From: Solenopsis invicta
Lineage: Eukaryota; Arthropoda; Insecta; Hymenoptera; Formicidae
Assembly (NCBI RefSeq): GCF_016802725.1
Contig: NC_052670.1
Span: 8,328,141-8,392,140, forward strand
Direction of reading: 5' to 3'
Length of the DNA: 64,000 nucleotides
The position numbers and the translations under genes were made by a program. The notes below the pieces were generated by a model, which was given only the letters and a program-made list of their open reading frames with translations, ran no database searches and was not told where the DNA came from. Positions 52,701-64,000 of this stretch are shown in pieces (the stretch's first letter is position 1; every line of letters begins with the position of its first letter).

Positions 52701-52938
52701 CACGGAAAAAGCGGTTTTGCTGAAGTATCAAAAAATTTAACTAGATATAAATTTGAAAATAATTTTGTTGGGTCATCAAAACAATTTTACAGGACGTTCA
52801 AGCAAGATGCAAAATGTTTTCACATTCCAGCAACTCGTTTGGCTGTCCTACACAATTATTTTGATTAGCCCAACAAAATTATTTTCAGATCTGTAGCCAG
52901 CAAAATTTTTATACATTTCAGCAACACCGTTCTTTTCG
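52701..52938. mobile_element. Foldback MITE, subfamily copy 3, 238 bp
   Basis: CACGGAAAAAGCGGTTTTGC at the left faces, from the other strand, CGAAAAGAACGGTGTTGCTG at the right. The arms extend about 95 bp (GAAAATAATTTTGTTGGG in both). TA flanks both ends (52699-52700, 52939-52940). It is the best preserved of the three related copies and lies 167 bp after copy 2. Confidence 0.85.
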
Positions 52939-53880
52939 TAATATTATAATATAAAAATTATTGTGTGTTTTTGTGTCTTGTATTTATTTCAAAGAACCGT
53001 CGTCGGCATGGATTTTCTCCGAGCATTCGTATTCGCTGTACTTTGAGAACGACTGTTTCGAAGTGGGAAAATTCGATCAGTCCTTCTCGAACGAGCGACG
53101 GCAGTCGACGTAATGGCTCCATTATAGCCGATTCCTGCGATTTGTTCGAATACAACGGATTCCGCGGATACCTCGGAGTAGATCGACCCGATCTCGATTT
53201 ATTCCTTCGCGGAATCTGTCGGTGAGATGCCCTATCGATTCTTCTCAACCCTTGCCGGCTCTTTTGTACCATCGCGCCAGGTACCTCCGCTCTCGTCAAA
53301 TGCGCTCCAACAGTAACAGTAATCCGGGCTTTTCGCAGTGATTGACAGCGGGGGAAATAAAAAACTTGCGACTCCGTCGGATGTGTCGCGTTTCGCTCGT
53401 GCGTTCACCGTCGTGAAAAGCGTGAAATCGACCGCCGTCTCTCAAGGCGCGAGGAGGACGCGCGCGAGTCCTTTTTGCAATTATATTTCTTTTATTTTCT
53501 GCCTATACATGCCATGACACGTCCATTATGATTAGCGATTACGCTTGCGTAAAAAGCGGAGCGTACGTCTCCCATGACGAGCGAATAAAAGAAACGTTAT
53601 TAGTTTTTAGTGCTAACGTCAATCTTTTAGATGTTAGACCATTTTATAAAAAATATATATAAATGCGTCAGTTTGCGATGCATCGTTAATATTAGCGTTT
53701 CAAGATTCTTAATATTCAAAGCTAAGAAATTTCGATAAATTACATAATGACTCGCAATTCGATCGATTCGCAATCGGAAGCGGCGATTGGCACTTGGTGA
53801 AAATATCCTAGGCGTGTCTGTGAGCAAGACACTGCGTTACTATATTGCACCGTGGGCGTAGTCTCGGCCGAGGTCGGTGG

Positions 53881-54135
53881 TTCGTAAACGAAGAATACGA
53901 CGGAAGGCAGAAGATGACGAGAAGATATAGGTACTATCGGTAGAACGGAACGAGAAGGCGAAGGAAGGAGAGAGCGGTAGGTGGTCGCAGCAGGAAGGCA
54001 GTAAACTCGCAGCGCGCCAGTGGCCGTATTAATCATTTGAGGAAAGAAAGAGGAAAGGGCAAGAAGGGCTGAAAGCAAGAAAGAGACGGGACCAAGGAGA
54101 AAGATAGCACAGGGCAGGAAGGAGGCGGGCGAAAT
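53881..54135. repeat. Purine-rich stretch
   Basis: The + strand is strongly enriched in A and G with repeated GAAGG, GAGAAGG and AGGAAAG words but no fixed period. It is probably degenerate simple sequence. The antisense open frame at 53740-54078 is rich in Ser, Pro and Leu simply because of this bias. Confidence 0.65.
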
Positions 54136-57100
54136 CTCTTATGAAATACGAGACATTTTATTAAACCTATTCGTCGGATCCGCGATCCAACTGCAGCCGA
54201 TAATTATATCGGCTACTATTCGTTTTAATTAAGAGCACCGTGTGTCCTTTTTGAAGATAATTTGGCTCGTATCTGCTAACGTTCTAATCGAGAATGAGTG
54301 CGCTGAATTAATTTTGTCCCTATTCGGTTATCACTAGTTATTTATTTTTTTTTTTTTTTTTATTTTGATTCACACAAACTTGCATTATTTTATTTTCTAT
54401 TTTGTTTTACTTTTTTTTAAATTTAATTTTATATTATATTGCAGTTATATTCCACCCTTTTATAAATTACATATTTTTGATAATTTTTAGATAATTTTGC
54501 TGTAGCGTTGAAAAGGGGATTTGATCTTTTGGTTGTTGATTTTATTCAGGTCATATAAAGAATTTCAGGCGTATACATAAAGTTCAGAACGTGATCAATC
54601 ATGCGTGCGCAATGTTTATTTCCTTTTTTTTTTCTACAAATGTGATAGAGAGAAACCGCAAGGAAATCGTTCGCAAAAGAACATGCCGCCACTCTCTGAA
54701 GCAAATAACCGACGTTGCTTCGTGGTGAACGCGGCCTTCTAATGTAAGATCAAGGTCGATGGGGAAGTGCATCAGCAAAGATCTCGAGTCCTACGCGCTT
54801 GCATGCTACGCGTTCTTTCGCCATGGTGTAAATTACGGTACTCTTTATCGCTAAATTGCCTTTGTGATAAGATAGTAGATTTCAATATGAGAGCAATATA
54901 TCTTTTTAGACAAAAATGTAAAATATCAGCATAGAACAATTAACAATTAAAGATTTAAAGTGAATTAATGTAATGTAAATTTTTAATTGTAACATTATTT
55001 TGTAATATTTTATTATAATATTATATAAAATTTGTTCTGTACTTCTTAATCTAAGAATTAATGTGACATATCAAAACTCAAGGTTTTTTTTTTAACTAAT
55101 GCTATATGTTAGGCTGATTTGAAAATTATTAAAAAGTATATGTGAAACAAGATAATAATAATTGTTATGTGATGCGGAAGAATAGCATTGCATACTTTTA
55201 AATACTATTTTTGTTTGCATAATTTACTAGAAAATCGCAGTTTGTAGCTTGAAACCAAAGCACACGGATGTGCACCACATGTCGTGCGTTCTGTAACGAA
55301 GCCGTTCTTGCCTTTTTTTCTCATTAATTTTACACCTTTTTCACTTATCTACTTCACTGATCTCTTTGCGCTACATTTGATAAGTTTAGCCGCGTTTTTT
55401 ATACTCTTTTATTTTTTGTCCTTTTTTTATTCATTTTTAAAGATTATAATTGCAAACATTATATTTTTAACAAAGATAATTGAAATATTTGCAGCAAAAT
55501 CGAGTAAAATTTTAAATTAGTGATTTATAGAAATTTATTGCTTAATTTGCAAAGTTTAAAAAATTTTGAGAAATTCTTGAGATTAATTTATTTTTGAAAG
55601 GGGTATTAATATTACAATTATTTATAATAATTTATAATTATACATATTTTCTTCAGAATAAACTATACCTTTTTGTTAGAGACTGTACTATTGAAAACTT
55701 TTATTCTCTGCGGGAAGTTGTTTTGTCAAGACCTTTTCGCCTTTCAAAGAATGTAGCTAACGTCTTACGAAAATGTTGTCTCTTCAATACGTACATTAGA
55801 TGTGGAGAAACAGGTAAAAATCAACTGGCGCCAAGTTAGGAAATTGTGACGAGTATTCACGTTTGTCAATTGTCACATTAGTGTTCTTTAAGAATTTCTT
55901 GACTAAAAACCAGCAATGACCTGGAACAGTGTAGGAGAAACGAAATACTATTTTTCCCGAACGGTTTTCTTCAGCGTGTATCCCTAAGGCACTTAAGGAT
56001 CAACGCACATTTCTTTGTTCGATTCTTCAGGTCGATCCTTTCAGAGATAAATCCATAATGCTCTTAAGAATAAAGAAAAGAAAAAGAATCATTTTTTTTT
56101 GTTCTTTGCATTCCTACATTGTTAGCAGTGTAAAGAAAAAATTTATTTAAAAACAATATATATTTATTAATGAATATGTATAAATTTGTAATAAAAATGG
56201 ACAAATATAGTGATTGCATATATAGTTTTGAAGGTTTTTGACATAAATTAGGAATTGCCAATTAATCATTTTGCAAATGAAGCAATAATGCATTATGTTG
56301 TCACATATTGACTAAACGTTTTTTTGTTTTCTACTGTTCTTCTGTCTTTCCAAATTTTTATACAAATCCCTATCCCTTTATTGGTTTTCAAATTATCGTG
56401 TAATGAGTTTCACTGATATACTTGTCTTGAGTAAATCCTGCAGTGGCAGATTCTCGTTATATTCTTTTGCAAATGTGATAATTCTTCATTAAATTTTGAT
56501 TAAATTCTATCTAAACTAAAATAAAGTAATGATAACATATATTTTCTTGTTTCAAAACCTCGAGAAGGAAAGAGAGGATAAAAACGACTCCGCAATCTTT
56601 CGTTATTTCGCTTACTCGCCACATGTCGTGCATTTCTTCCATCCTTTTGCATCCTTCCACCGTCTCGGTCCTATGAATTATTATTTAATGAGGCTTGCGT
56701 TTCTGCGGCTCCTCGCATCACTTCTTCGGCTTGGTGCACTTTTATAGTCGCTGCGGTTTCGGGGCGAGAGAGCCGTTCGGACAAGAAGAATACGAGAGTA
56801 GTTTGGTTCAGCGAACGAGCGAGCGATCGATCGTAATCATCGTGTATCATAAAGAGAAGTGCGGTAGATTTTCGAACACGCTACTTCTTGAAGCCGCGGT
56901 AGGCAATTTTTTCGGTGGTTTGATCGTCCGCCTATTTTCATCGATATATGTATATACTATCACTTTTGCGCCGCGCGTTCGCTGATCTCTATAATTTACG
57001 TCACTGAAATAAATCGCTCCACGTAGCTGACGAGATTATGATTAGTAATAATGCATAAGAGAAAGTTATGGAAGCCGCAGTCTTGTATTAAAAAAGAGCG

Positions 57101-57628
57101 CATGTTATTGAGAGAATATTTTCATAATTCTATATGTCTTTACGATCAAAAACGGCGAAGGGGAGGAGAGTAGGGAAATCTGTAAATTTAATGTTATTTT
57201 CATTGTCGCGAATAGAAATTAGATATTTTGCACGTCTACATCATTGAAATCTAATTATTTCAATTTCTGTTCGTGAGATATTACGGTTGCCGGTGAATGC
57301 AAGAAACAGGGTGAGGGAGAGGAGGGGGAGCTGAAAAGTTTATCTCATAGGCAATGCGGGCAGGAACGAGATCTCGGTATCGAGAGTTCATTGAAGGCAA
57401 CGAGCCGCTTATCTAGCTGGCTGTTGCATCTTTGGTGAATCCTATTACACGGAGACGATATGGTGGCGATACCTCGCGTGGTCGAGGCTAGATAAAGTCG
57501 CTTCCATATATCAAATTTATCAGACTGCAACAGATTCTTAATACCAATTGCTTCAATATGTAAGTGTATCGGTGTGAATCGATTTCTCGGATATTTTTCC
57601 GTACTTTTTTTCACGTGGACCCTCTGTA

Positions 57629-58052
57629 CCTGGATTCACAAGTCGATGCAGAATCGGCTGAATATCATATTGAAATCAAGTTGAGATCATGTGCAAATTA
57701 ATAATTAATTTAATATTTTAAAGATTTTATCACGATATTTGGAAAATATTACGTAGATATCGATGATCTAGTCATCATTGAACTTATACTATGCTGAAGT
57801 TGAATCAGCATTTTCGTGAATCAACTTGATTTGAATGCGATATCTACTAGATATCAACCAATCAACAATTGATCGATACTCATAATATTTTTTACATTTT
57901 AAATCGATCTATACATTTATAATAAATATCAACATTGATAAAGTGTCAATCTTCTTTCGAAGATTAATAAAGAATTTAATCGATATCAAATCAAGATCAG
58001 ATCCGAAAAATCGTGATTAATGTTCATTTGATCATCGACTTGTGAATCCGGA
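57629..58052. mobile_element. TA-flanked inverted-repeat element, 424 bp
   Basis: CCTGGATTCACAAGTCGATG at the left faces, from the other strand, TCCGGATTCACAAGTCGATG at the right, an 18-of-20 match. TA lies outside both ends (57627-57628, 58053-58054). Many ATC/GAT-rich words inside (ATATCAA, ATCAA, GATATC) recur in both orientations. There is no open frame of note. It is a different family from the GAGAAAAA-ended elements. Confidence 0.82.
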
Positions 58053-59999
58053 TATGAAAACATATATGCTGCTTTGATGGATATGCGGAAGTTGGCTTCA
58101 ATTAACTAAACCCTCGGGTTGTTCGCCTACTGAATCATGCTGCATGAAACATGCTTTATTTCTTGCGCGGCACAAGCGTAATTGAAATCGGAGAATTATG
58201 TGTCACATTTTGCGAAAATTATTACCAGTCCAGAGGCTTTTTCGCGTTAGGTTGCCGTTCGATGTTATTTATGATTGAAATTCAACGAAATCATCGTTGT
58301 ACCTTTGTATCAGCGAAGTACTCTGCAGCCTATGTGTTTTTAACGTATTCATTGCACTTGATTGTACACATTCTTTTTTTTTTATTGATTTACATTTCTC
58401 TTTAACGAGAAACATTTTTTTAGTTATCTGAAGAAATAATTATAAATAAGAGAAAAATCTGTACGTGTAGAACTTTATATCACTTCTAAAATAATTAATA
58501 TTCTCCATTTTTTACGCCAAAATTATCATTTTACTTTAAGTTATTATATCAGCAGAAAGAAAATTGATTGAAATATAAAAGAGGAGAGTTATTATTTAAA
58601 GTTATTTAATACAACTCTTTTTCTTTCATATCTCAACGAATTCTCTTCCTCGGTCTCCTTTGACTTGCTTCTTTGATCTGCTGGTTTATCGATCTCGTTT
58701 GCATTATATCGCATTTGATTCTTTTTTCACCGCCGCATTCTTAACGCATGCCGAACGTGGCGATTGCACGGGCAAATACATCCCGATGCATCATAGTGCT
58801 TCAGGCGCCACGAGGAGAAAATGTCAATAAGAAGGTTATAATGCGAAATTCACGCGGAATGCGTCCGCTCCTCGTATAGCGGGCCGAATCTCGCGGCTAA
58901 TTGCATTAAGATAATTAAATCGGTGCGAGCCATGAGATTCCGCGCAATTACGATACGCGTCGCAGAATTCCGACGTTGTTTCTCGTTTCGCGCGCGCACA
59001 GCCAGACTGTTGAATCGGATAAAATTCACGGCTCTGCCATTACCCGCGGAAATAACGACGAGTAGGGAATTACGCTTCTGGAACGAAGGTGTTCCGAACG
59101 ATATTGGCATTGAGTGAGGTAGTATTTTTTTGAAAAATCGAACTTAAATGCACAGTTCGCGTATAACATGGAAATATTACGAGTATATCACACTTATTAT
59201 TGGGTCATTTTGCACTCGTTTCGTGCCACATATTCCAATTATACTCGTGTAATTTGCATCCGTTTTCCTTTGCACGTAATGCTGGTAATAATTTTCGTGA
59301 ATCATTTACCAGTTAAATATAATTGTTCCGATTATTATTTTTTTACAAATGATAAAATAATTACGTACTACGGGTACGATTGTGATCGTCGTAAAGTAAA
59401 TGTTTTTGCGCATTTTGCTCGACGAGTGTGATTACTGGTTCATCTACGAGAACCATGTATCTAAGGTCCCCATCTTAATTGCGACACGAGAGATTTGCTT
59501 GGGCGCACTTGTCCCTAAACTTCCTCGGAAGCGCGGCGTGCAGAACGCGTTACGAACGTGGGAATCGTTTTCAAGGTGCACGACGCCGTGAAACGATCCT
59601 GTGCCTGTAACATCTCCGTGTTTACTCCGCCGGAAAATCAATATTATTCATGAGACTGCGCCCAAGCGATTCTGATAAAATTTATTTAAAAAAAGAGAGT
59701 ACGCGCAATGATACCTTCGGAATAAATAAATACTGATCGGAGCATTTTCATTATTCATTCGAGATTCGTGTTTTGCATTTTGCATATATCCTCTTAGGAA
59801 AAATCTCTGGGCGCGAGAGTCTCGAAATCGTCGCTAGTAAATGGGGCATCTCGCGAGACGCGCACTCGTGCGCGAATACGTTATTCCGCGGCTACGCGTC
59901 TCTTTCGCGCACGGCTGCATCCCTGTCATTTACGCACTTTACCGAGGTGTTTTATCGCACGTGAGAACTCCGCTGCTAAGTGGAGCGATGCTGCGAGCG

Positions 60000-61130
60000 C
60001 GATGATGCGTCGGAAGAAGAAGCTCCGAATGTAACGGAGAAAGAAACGAGCTGGAAACAGTAGTAACAGACGGCATTATAATGTTGCGCTTCGCCGGTCC
60101 GCCGCAGATTTTTCCTCCGGAAAAGTCGCGCCGTAACCGAGTTCGCGATTACGCATGCACGCGGAATACGCGCGAAACGAAACTATCAGCGCGCGGCGGC
60201 GCGGCGGTGCGAAACACGCGGAAGTGTTCAGTTAAGCGGACACGTAACGATCGCGCGCGATTACGCTCGACTTTCATGCACGCCGTGCAGGCGGCGGTCG
60301 GCTTTCAATTTTTCAACGGAGAGGGGGGGAGAGAGGCGAAGAGCGAGAGAAAGAGAGAAGAAGAAAGACCGTGCGGTGATTTTAACGAAGCTTTCGTAAT
60401 TACGGTAGGTGGGCATTGTTCGTAGGATCGGTCGTAGGAATACAATGGGCGAGTTAGCGTGACCCGTGACGACGACCGTACGGTATCCGTCGATGTTGTG
60501 AAAAATGAGAATGCGTCGGTTCCGTCACAAAGTCATTGAAAAAGAAAGTTGCGCGATTTTTTTAAACTCAATTATGTCGGGGCTAATGCAACGTCGGAAG
60601 GGGAAAATTGGAGATTGCGATGGAGAGTCGTTGCGTAATTCTCAGTTTAGCGCAGACTGCAATGTAATTGGAGAATTATTGGAATTCGGAACCCATCATC
60701 ATGGAATTATGTAGGATTTGCATTTCCTCAAACTTCAACGTGTATTTTATCAAATCAGATATCTCGTTTTCTAGTTTTCTAATCCCCTGCATCTCTATAT
60801 TTAAACTAGCGCTGCGTTCTCGCGTGCTCGAACCGCGCGGCGCGAGTAATACATCTTTGTTCCCCGTCGCTAAATTGTTTAACGAGCCTGGCCGTAATAA
60901 ATCATGCACCGTCATTCCCGCATTCTGCACTGCGCGCGCGGACCGTACCTAACTCTTCCATCTTTCCCTCCACGCGGCAGCCTATGCCGCGCGATTAGAC
61001 GTCGGATAACAAAAATCGGCAGAATGAAAAGAGGGGACAGGGGAAGAGCGGTCGAAAGCCGCGAACCAACGATGGGAGATGCGCTCGTGACCCATGACGG
61101 CCTCCGTGGGCACACCGCGGAAAAGATGTA
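60000..61130. other. CpG-rich intronic island with purine tract
   Basis: Long CpG-rich stretch with a purine run at 60318-60367 (GAGAGGGGGGAGAGAGGCGA and after). Open frames (60081-60425, 60904-61157) overlap on both strands and show Arg-rich composition without domain pattern. It may be a regulatory island. Confidence 0.5.
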
Positions 61131-62815
61131 TATCCATTCCGACACGGCGAAGGACATGGTGGCAGATAGAGGTGGGGGCGAAAGGGGGTTGACTGATGTT
61201 TCCCTATGCCGCGTATGCTACCTCCATTACTTCGATATTATTATACCTGTTGCTTTATATCTCACGGCACCATCTTTGTTTTGCAGCGACGCGCATCCGG
61301 TGCACCGCTGCGCGACTGCACATATCGTACGATGCGAAGTTCTGCTTTATCAGTCCTTCCGTTCTTCTTTTCTTTTCTTTTTTTTTTTATTTTTAAATTT
61401 CCTCTGATGACGGTTCCCTTTTGCATGCTGCTGCACGTGCACACGCTCCCGAAGGTTACAGCACCGGATGCCACTAATTGCGTTGATATTACTATATGTT
61501 CAATGAGGAATCTTCTCGTTACTTCGCGAGCACTCTCGTTCTTTCTCGTGTTGTGTAATTCGCATCGTATAATCAGTACGCAACACATTGATCACGCGCA
61601 CATCCAAAATACCGAGAATACTAAACTTTTCTTTTTTCAACTTGCTTCTTTAGAATAAATCTGAACTAAATTTAAAACTGAAATTATATTAAAACTAAAA
61701 TTGATAATTTATATAGAATTAGATTCTGTCGTGGAATAAAATCTAACCGAGATATTTCTAAGAGCGGCGCCCCGTGCTTACTTTGCTGGTGTATTTATTT
61801 AGAAAAACTGGTCGGCAGCCTTGTTTGGGAGCCTACCAATATTTGCATGTGCACGTGCTCCTGGGATCCTCGAGGGGTTGGCCAAGGATCGCAAAGTGGA
61901 TTCCACTTGCGGCGGCTTTAGGAGCACACTCGTCCCTTTTACATCTCTCGAGGGACTTTATCCTGTCGTCCGCTTATTCAGGAAACTCGAAAGTGATGGT
62001 TAACGCCGTCGTACGATTTCATCAATTATTTGTACGTGAATTTGGGGTCTGTAAAGACCGTTACAAAATAAATAATTATAGTATCAATTGTTAATTTTGA
62101 GACGCGCACCTGTATATTTCGTACACAAAGCGTCTATCGCATTTTATAATTGAAATAAGAAGCGATATATATACATGTGATAAATATGAACTAAACTATA
62201 TCAAGCTCGTGCGTTTTATATTTCTGAAATTTCCTGTTTATGCTTGTATATTCCCGTGATATATTTCTTCATGAGGTTTTCGGAAATTCGTTGTATCGTA
62301 AATAGGTTTATTTTGCAGCCATAAAACGTTCTTGGAAAAAAAAAAAAAAATAAGAGGCATTGTTTCCACGGTATAACAGATTTATTCGTTTCGGTTAAAT
62401 ATGATATTGTTCGAGATTGAAAAATGTTGAGCGAGGAATTTATGGAAATATCAACGCGCGCGGTGGTCTCTGCTCGCCGCGTCGCGTTCGTATGTGCCGC
62501 GGGATATGCTCAAGCGGATTGGAAACAAGAGCAAGAGCGACTTCCTGCCGACTGTAAATATCAGGTTGATAAATCTACATGGAAGTGCGGATGACTGTGC
62601 ATACAAATCGTCAGCCATTGGTCTTGCGGCACGGGCAAAACGCGGGCTGGTGCGTTCGAAACGAGATAACGGCCGGGGAAAAATAAGCGCGACTCCGAAA
62701 GATCGAACGTTGTTTCATGGTAATTTAATTAGATTTGCATCTCGCCATTTCTTGAAAAACGTACACGATTAATCACGGATGCACGTACACATATCACAAC
62801 ATATACACGATGCAA

Positions 62816-62818
<3 letters not shown>

Positions 62819-62850
<32 letters not shown>
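62819..62850. repeat. GA microsatellite
   Basis: About 15 GA units. It is the complement type of the TC repeat at 27099. Confidence 0.93.
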
Positions 62851-62853
<3 letters not shown>

Positions 62854-64000
62854 GTTGTCGATCCGTTAGTTACTTTCCGAAAGAAAGTCGAGGAGAATGC
62901 GTTATCTCTATTGCAGTATTTCATTTTTACCAGGCAGAGGATTCGAATTCCTTTCGCCGTCTCTTTTTTTTCCCATGCACTGGTACACGGATGCAGCGAA
63001 TTTCTTAGTACGTAGCTTCTCACATCTGCCGTCCGTAGGGTCATATCGGTGCCTCTAATCTGTTCATTAGTCCTAATATACCGAGCAGCCACACACGTAC
63101 CCTCCATCAGATATTACTCTCCATGTCACTCAGTCTCCGTTTTACGACCTCGAGAGTGACCCGTCCGTTTTAGAATAATCGGTGCTATCTTTTTTGTTTT
63201 TTTTTGTTTTACGATATAAAAGGTCGATGTTCGAATCGCGACAAACATCTGATGCTTATTAAAATAAATTTCGCGTTTATCCCTTGTGTATCTGGTACAC
63301 GATTACTTTTTGAATAGAAAATTAAAAATCGAATTGGTTATCTTGATTGAAATTCCTTCTGTTTTTCTCGTTCAATTACACGTATCGAATATAGTGGTTA
63401 TAATAGTTTGGCTTGTACGTGCTTTAAGAACTAATCTGCTCCCGCGCCGATTAATTGCACCATGTCGATGGGTAAAGAAAGTAATGTGTTTGGCGCGAAA
63501 AGCTTAGTTATATCGGAAACGATCGAGAGGCTATATAGTATCCTCGGACGAGGATATATAGTAATTAAGCGGAAAGCATGATCCCGAATAATTCCTATCC
63601 GCTCGATGACGATAACAGGTCGAGAGGGAGAGGCCAATCCAGCCGCGGAACGTATCTACCCGCTGCCCGCTGCCAATCGTCCGTACATAATTGGATATAG
63701 AATCGTGCGGCCTTTACTCGCGTACGCTATTCCCTCCGCGACGTGCCCCCATCCCGGGTTAGGAATGTAATTAGTCAGACGGGCACCGGCACAATCTTGG
63801 CCGCCGATCGGTAAGTCCCTTCGTTACCTGGCGATACCTGCGCTGTGCCGTGATGCCCCCGAGATTGCCGCGTCCGAGATCGACCGATTACCAGTCGTAA
63901 ATACGCGCGCGATAATTAAAATTACTGACTGATTGCCTCGTCGAATTGCACCTATGCTAGAAGTTTCAGTCCTGTGGCAGGTGCCGAACGTCGGGAAAGT

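Larger units (their letters stand above)
40123..64000 (+). other. fng: Intron after fringe exon C, running off the window
   Basis: The donor GTAAAT at 40123 opens an intron with no matching acceptor and exon that I can find before 64000, so it is at least 23.9 kb. It contains foldback or TTAA elements at 42146, 43535, 46621, 46822, 50081, 50331, 52301, 52701 and 57629. It also has simple repeats (41587, 48381, 62819), purine-rich tracts (53881-54135, 60318-60367) and several CpG-rich islands. The longest open frames (for example 60904-61407) sit in CpG-rich DNA where stop codons are rare by chance. They have no recognisable domain. Confidence 0.82.

Noticed and set aside
60904..61407. 167-codon open frame on the + strand
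   Set aside because: CpG-rich, overlapped by antisense and other sense frames, with no domain pattern. It ends in a poly-Phe run from a T tract.
27099..62850. Short dinucleotide repeats considered as CRISPR-like or regulatory arrays
   Set aside because: They are ordinary microsatellites without spacers. A CRISPR array is not expected in this eukaryotic sequence and none is present.

Overview
This window looks like a stretch of an insect nuclear genome, most likely hymenopteran and quite possibly an ant. That placement is inference. It rests on a fringe-type protein close to insect Fringe, AT-rich DNA broken by CpG-rich islands, and many short non-autonomous DNA transposons. There is no operon structure and no tRNA, rRNA or prokaryotic feature. 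The longest open frames (up to 181 codons) overlap each other on both strands in CpG-rich DNA and have no recognisable family signature.

The only gene I can support is the middle of fringe (fng) on the + strand, as three exons at 8306-8354, 12215-12317 and 39963-40122. Their phases fit exactly (49 + 103 + 160 = 312 nt, 104 codons) and all use GT-AG splice sites. They encode the start of the Fringe glycosyltransferase core, with the Cys-Cys-Lys-Met block and the Phe-Asp-Asp-Asp metal-binding motif. The N-terminal exons should lie left of base 1. The exon carrying the Phe-Trp-Phe-Ala-Thr-Gly-Gly-Ala-Gly block and the C-terminus should lie right of base 64000. I searched both sides by eye and did not find them. 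The window is therefore nearly all intron: 3,860 bp between the first two exons, 27,645 bp between the second and third, and at least 23.8 kb after the third.

The introns hold a rich set of small mobile elements read from terminal inverted repeats (TIRs) and target duplications. There is a 951-bp hAT-type element with an 8-bp duplication (6823-7773), and about ten TA-flanked foldback elements. Three of these, at 50081, 52301 and 52701, form one subfamily. Two elements of 61 and 122 bp have exact TTAA duplications (43535 and 50331). One element sits inside another about 430 bp before the third exon (39018-39531). There are also perfect short hairpins (6079, 12074, 15268, 25883), microsatellites, purine-rich tracts and CpG-rich islands that could hold enhancers.

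I found no convincing new biological system. The points most worth checking are the 13-bp hairpin just upstream of the second exon's acceptor, the nested element before the third exon, and the very small TTAA elements.
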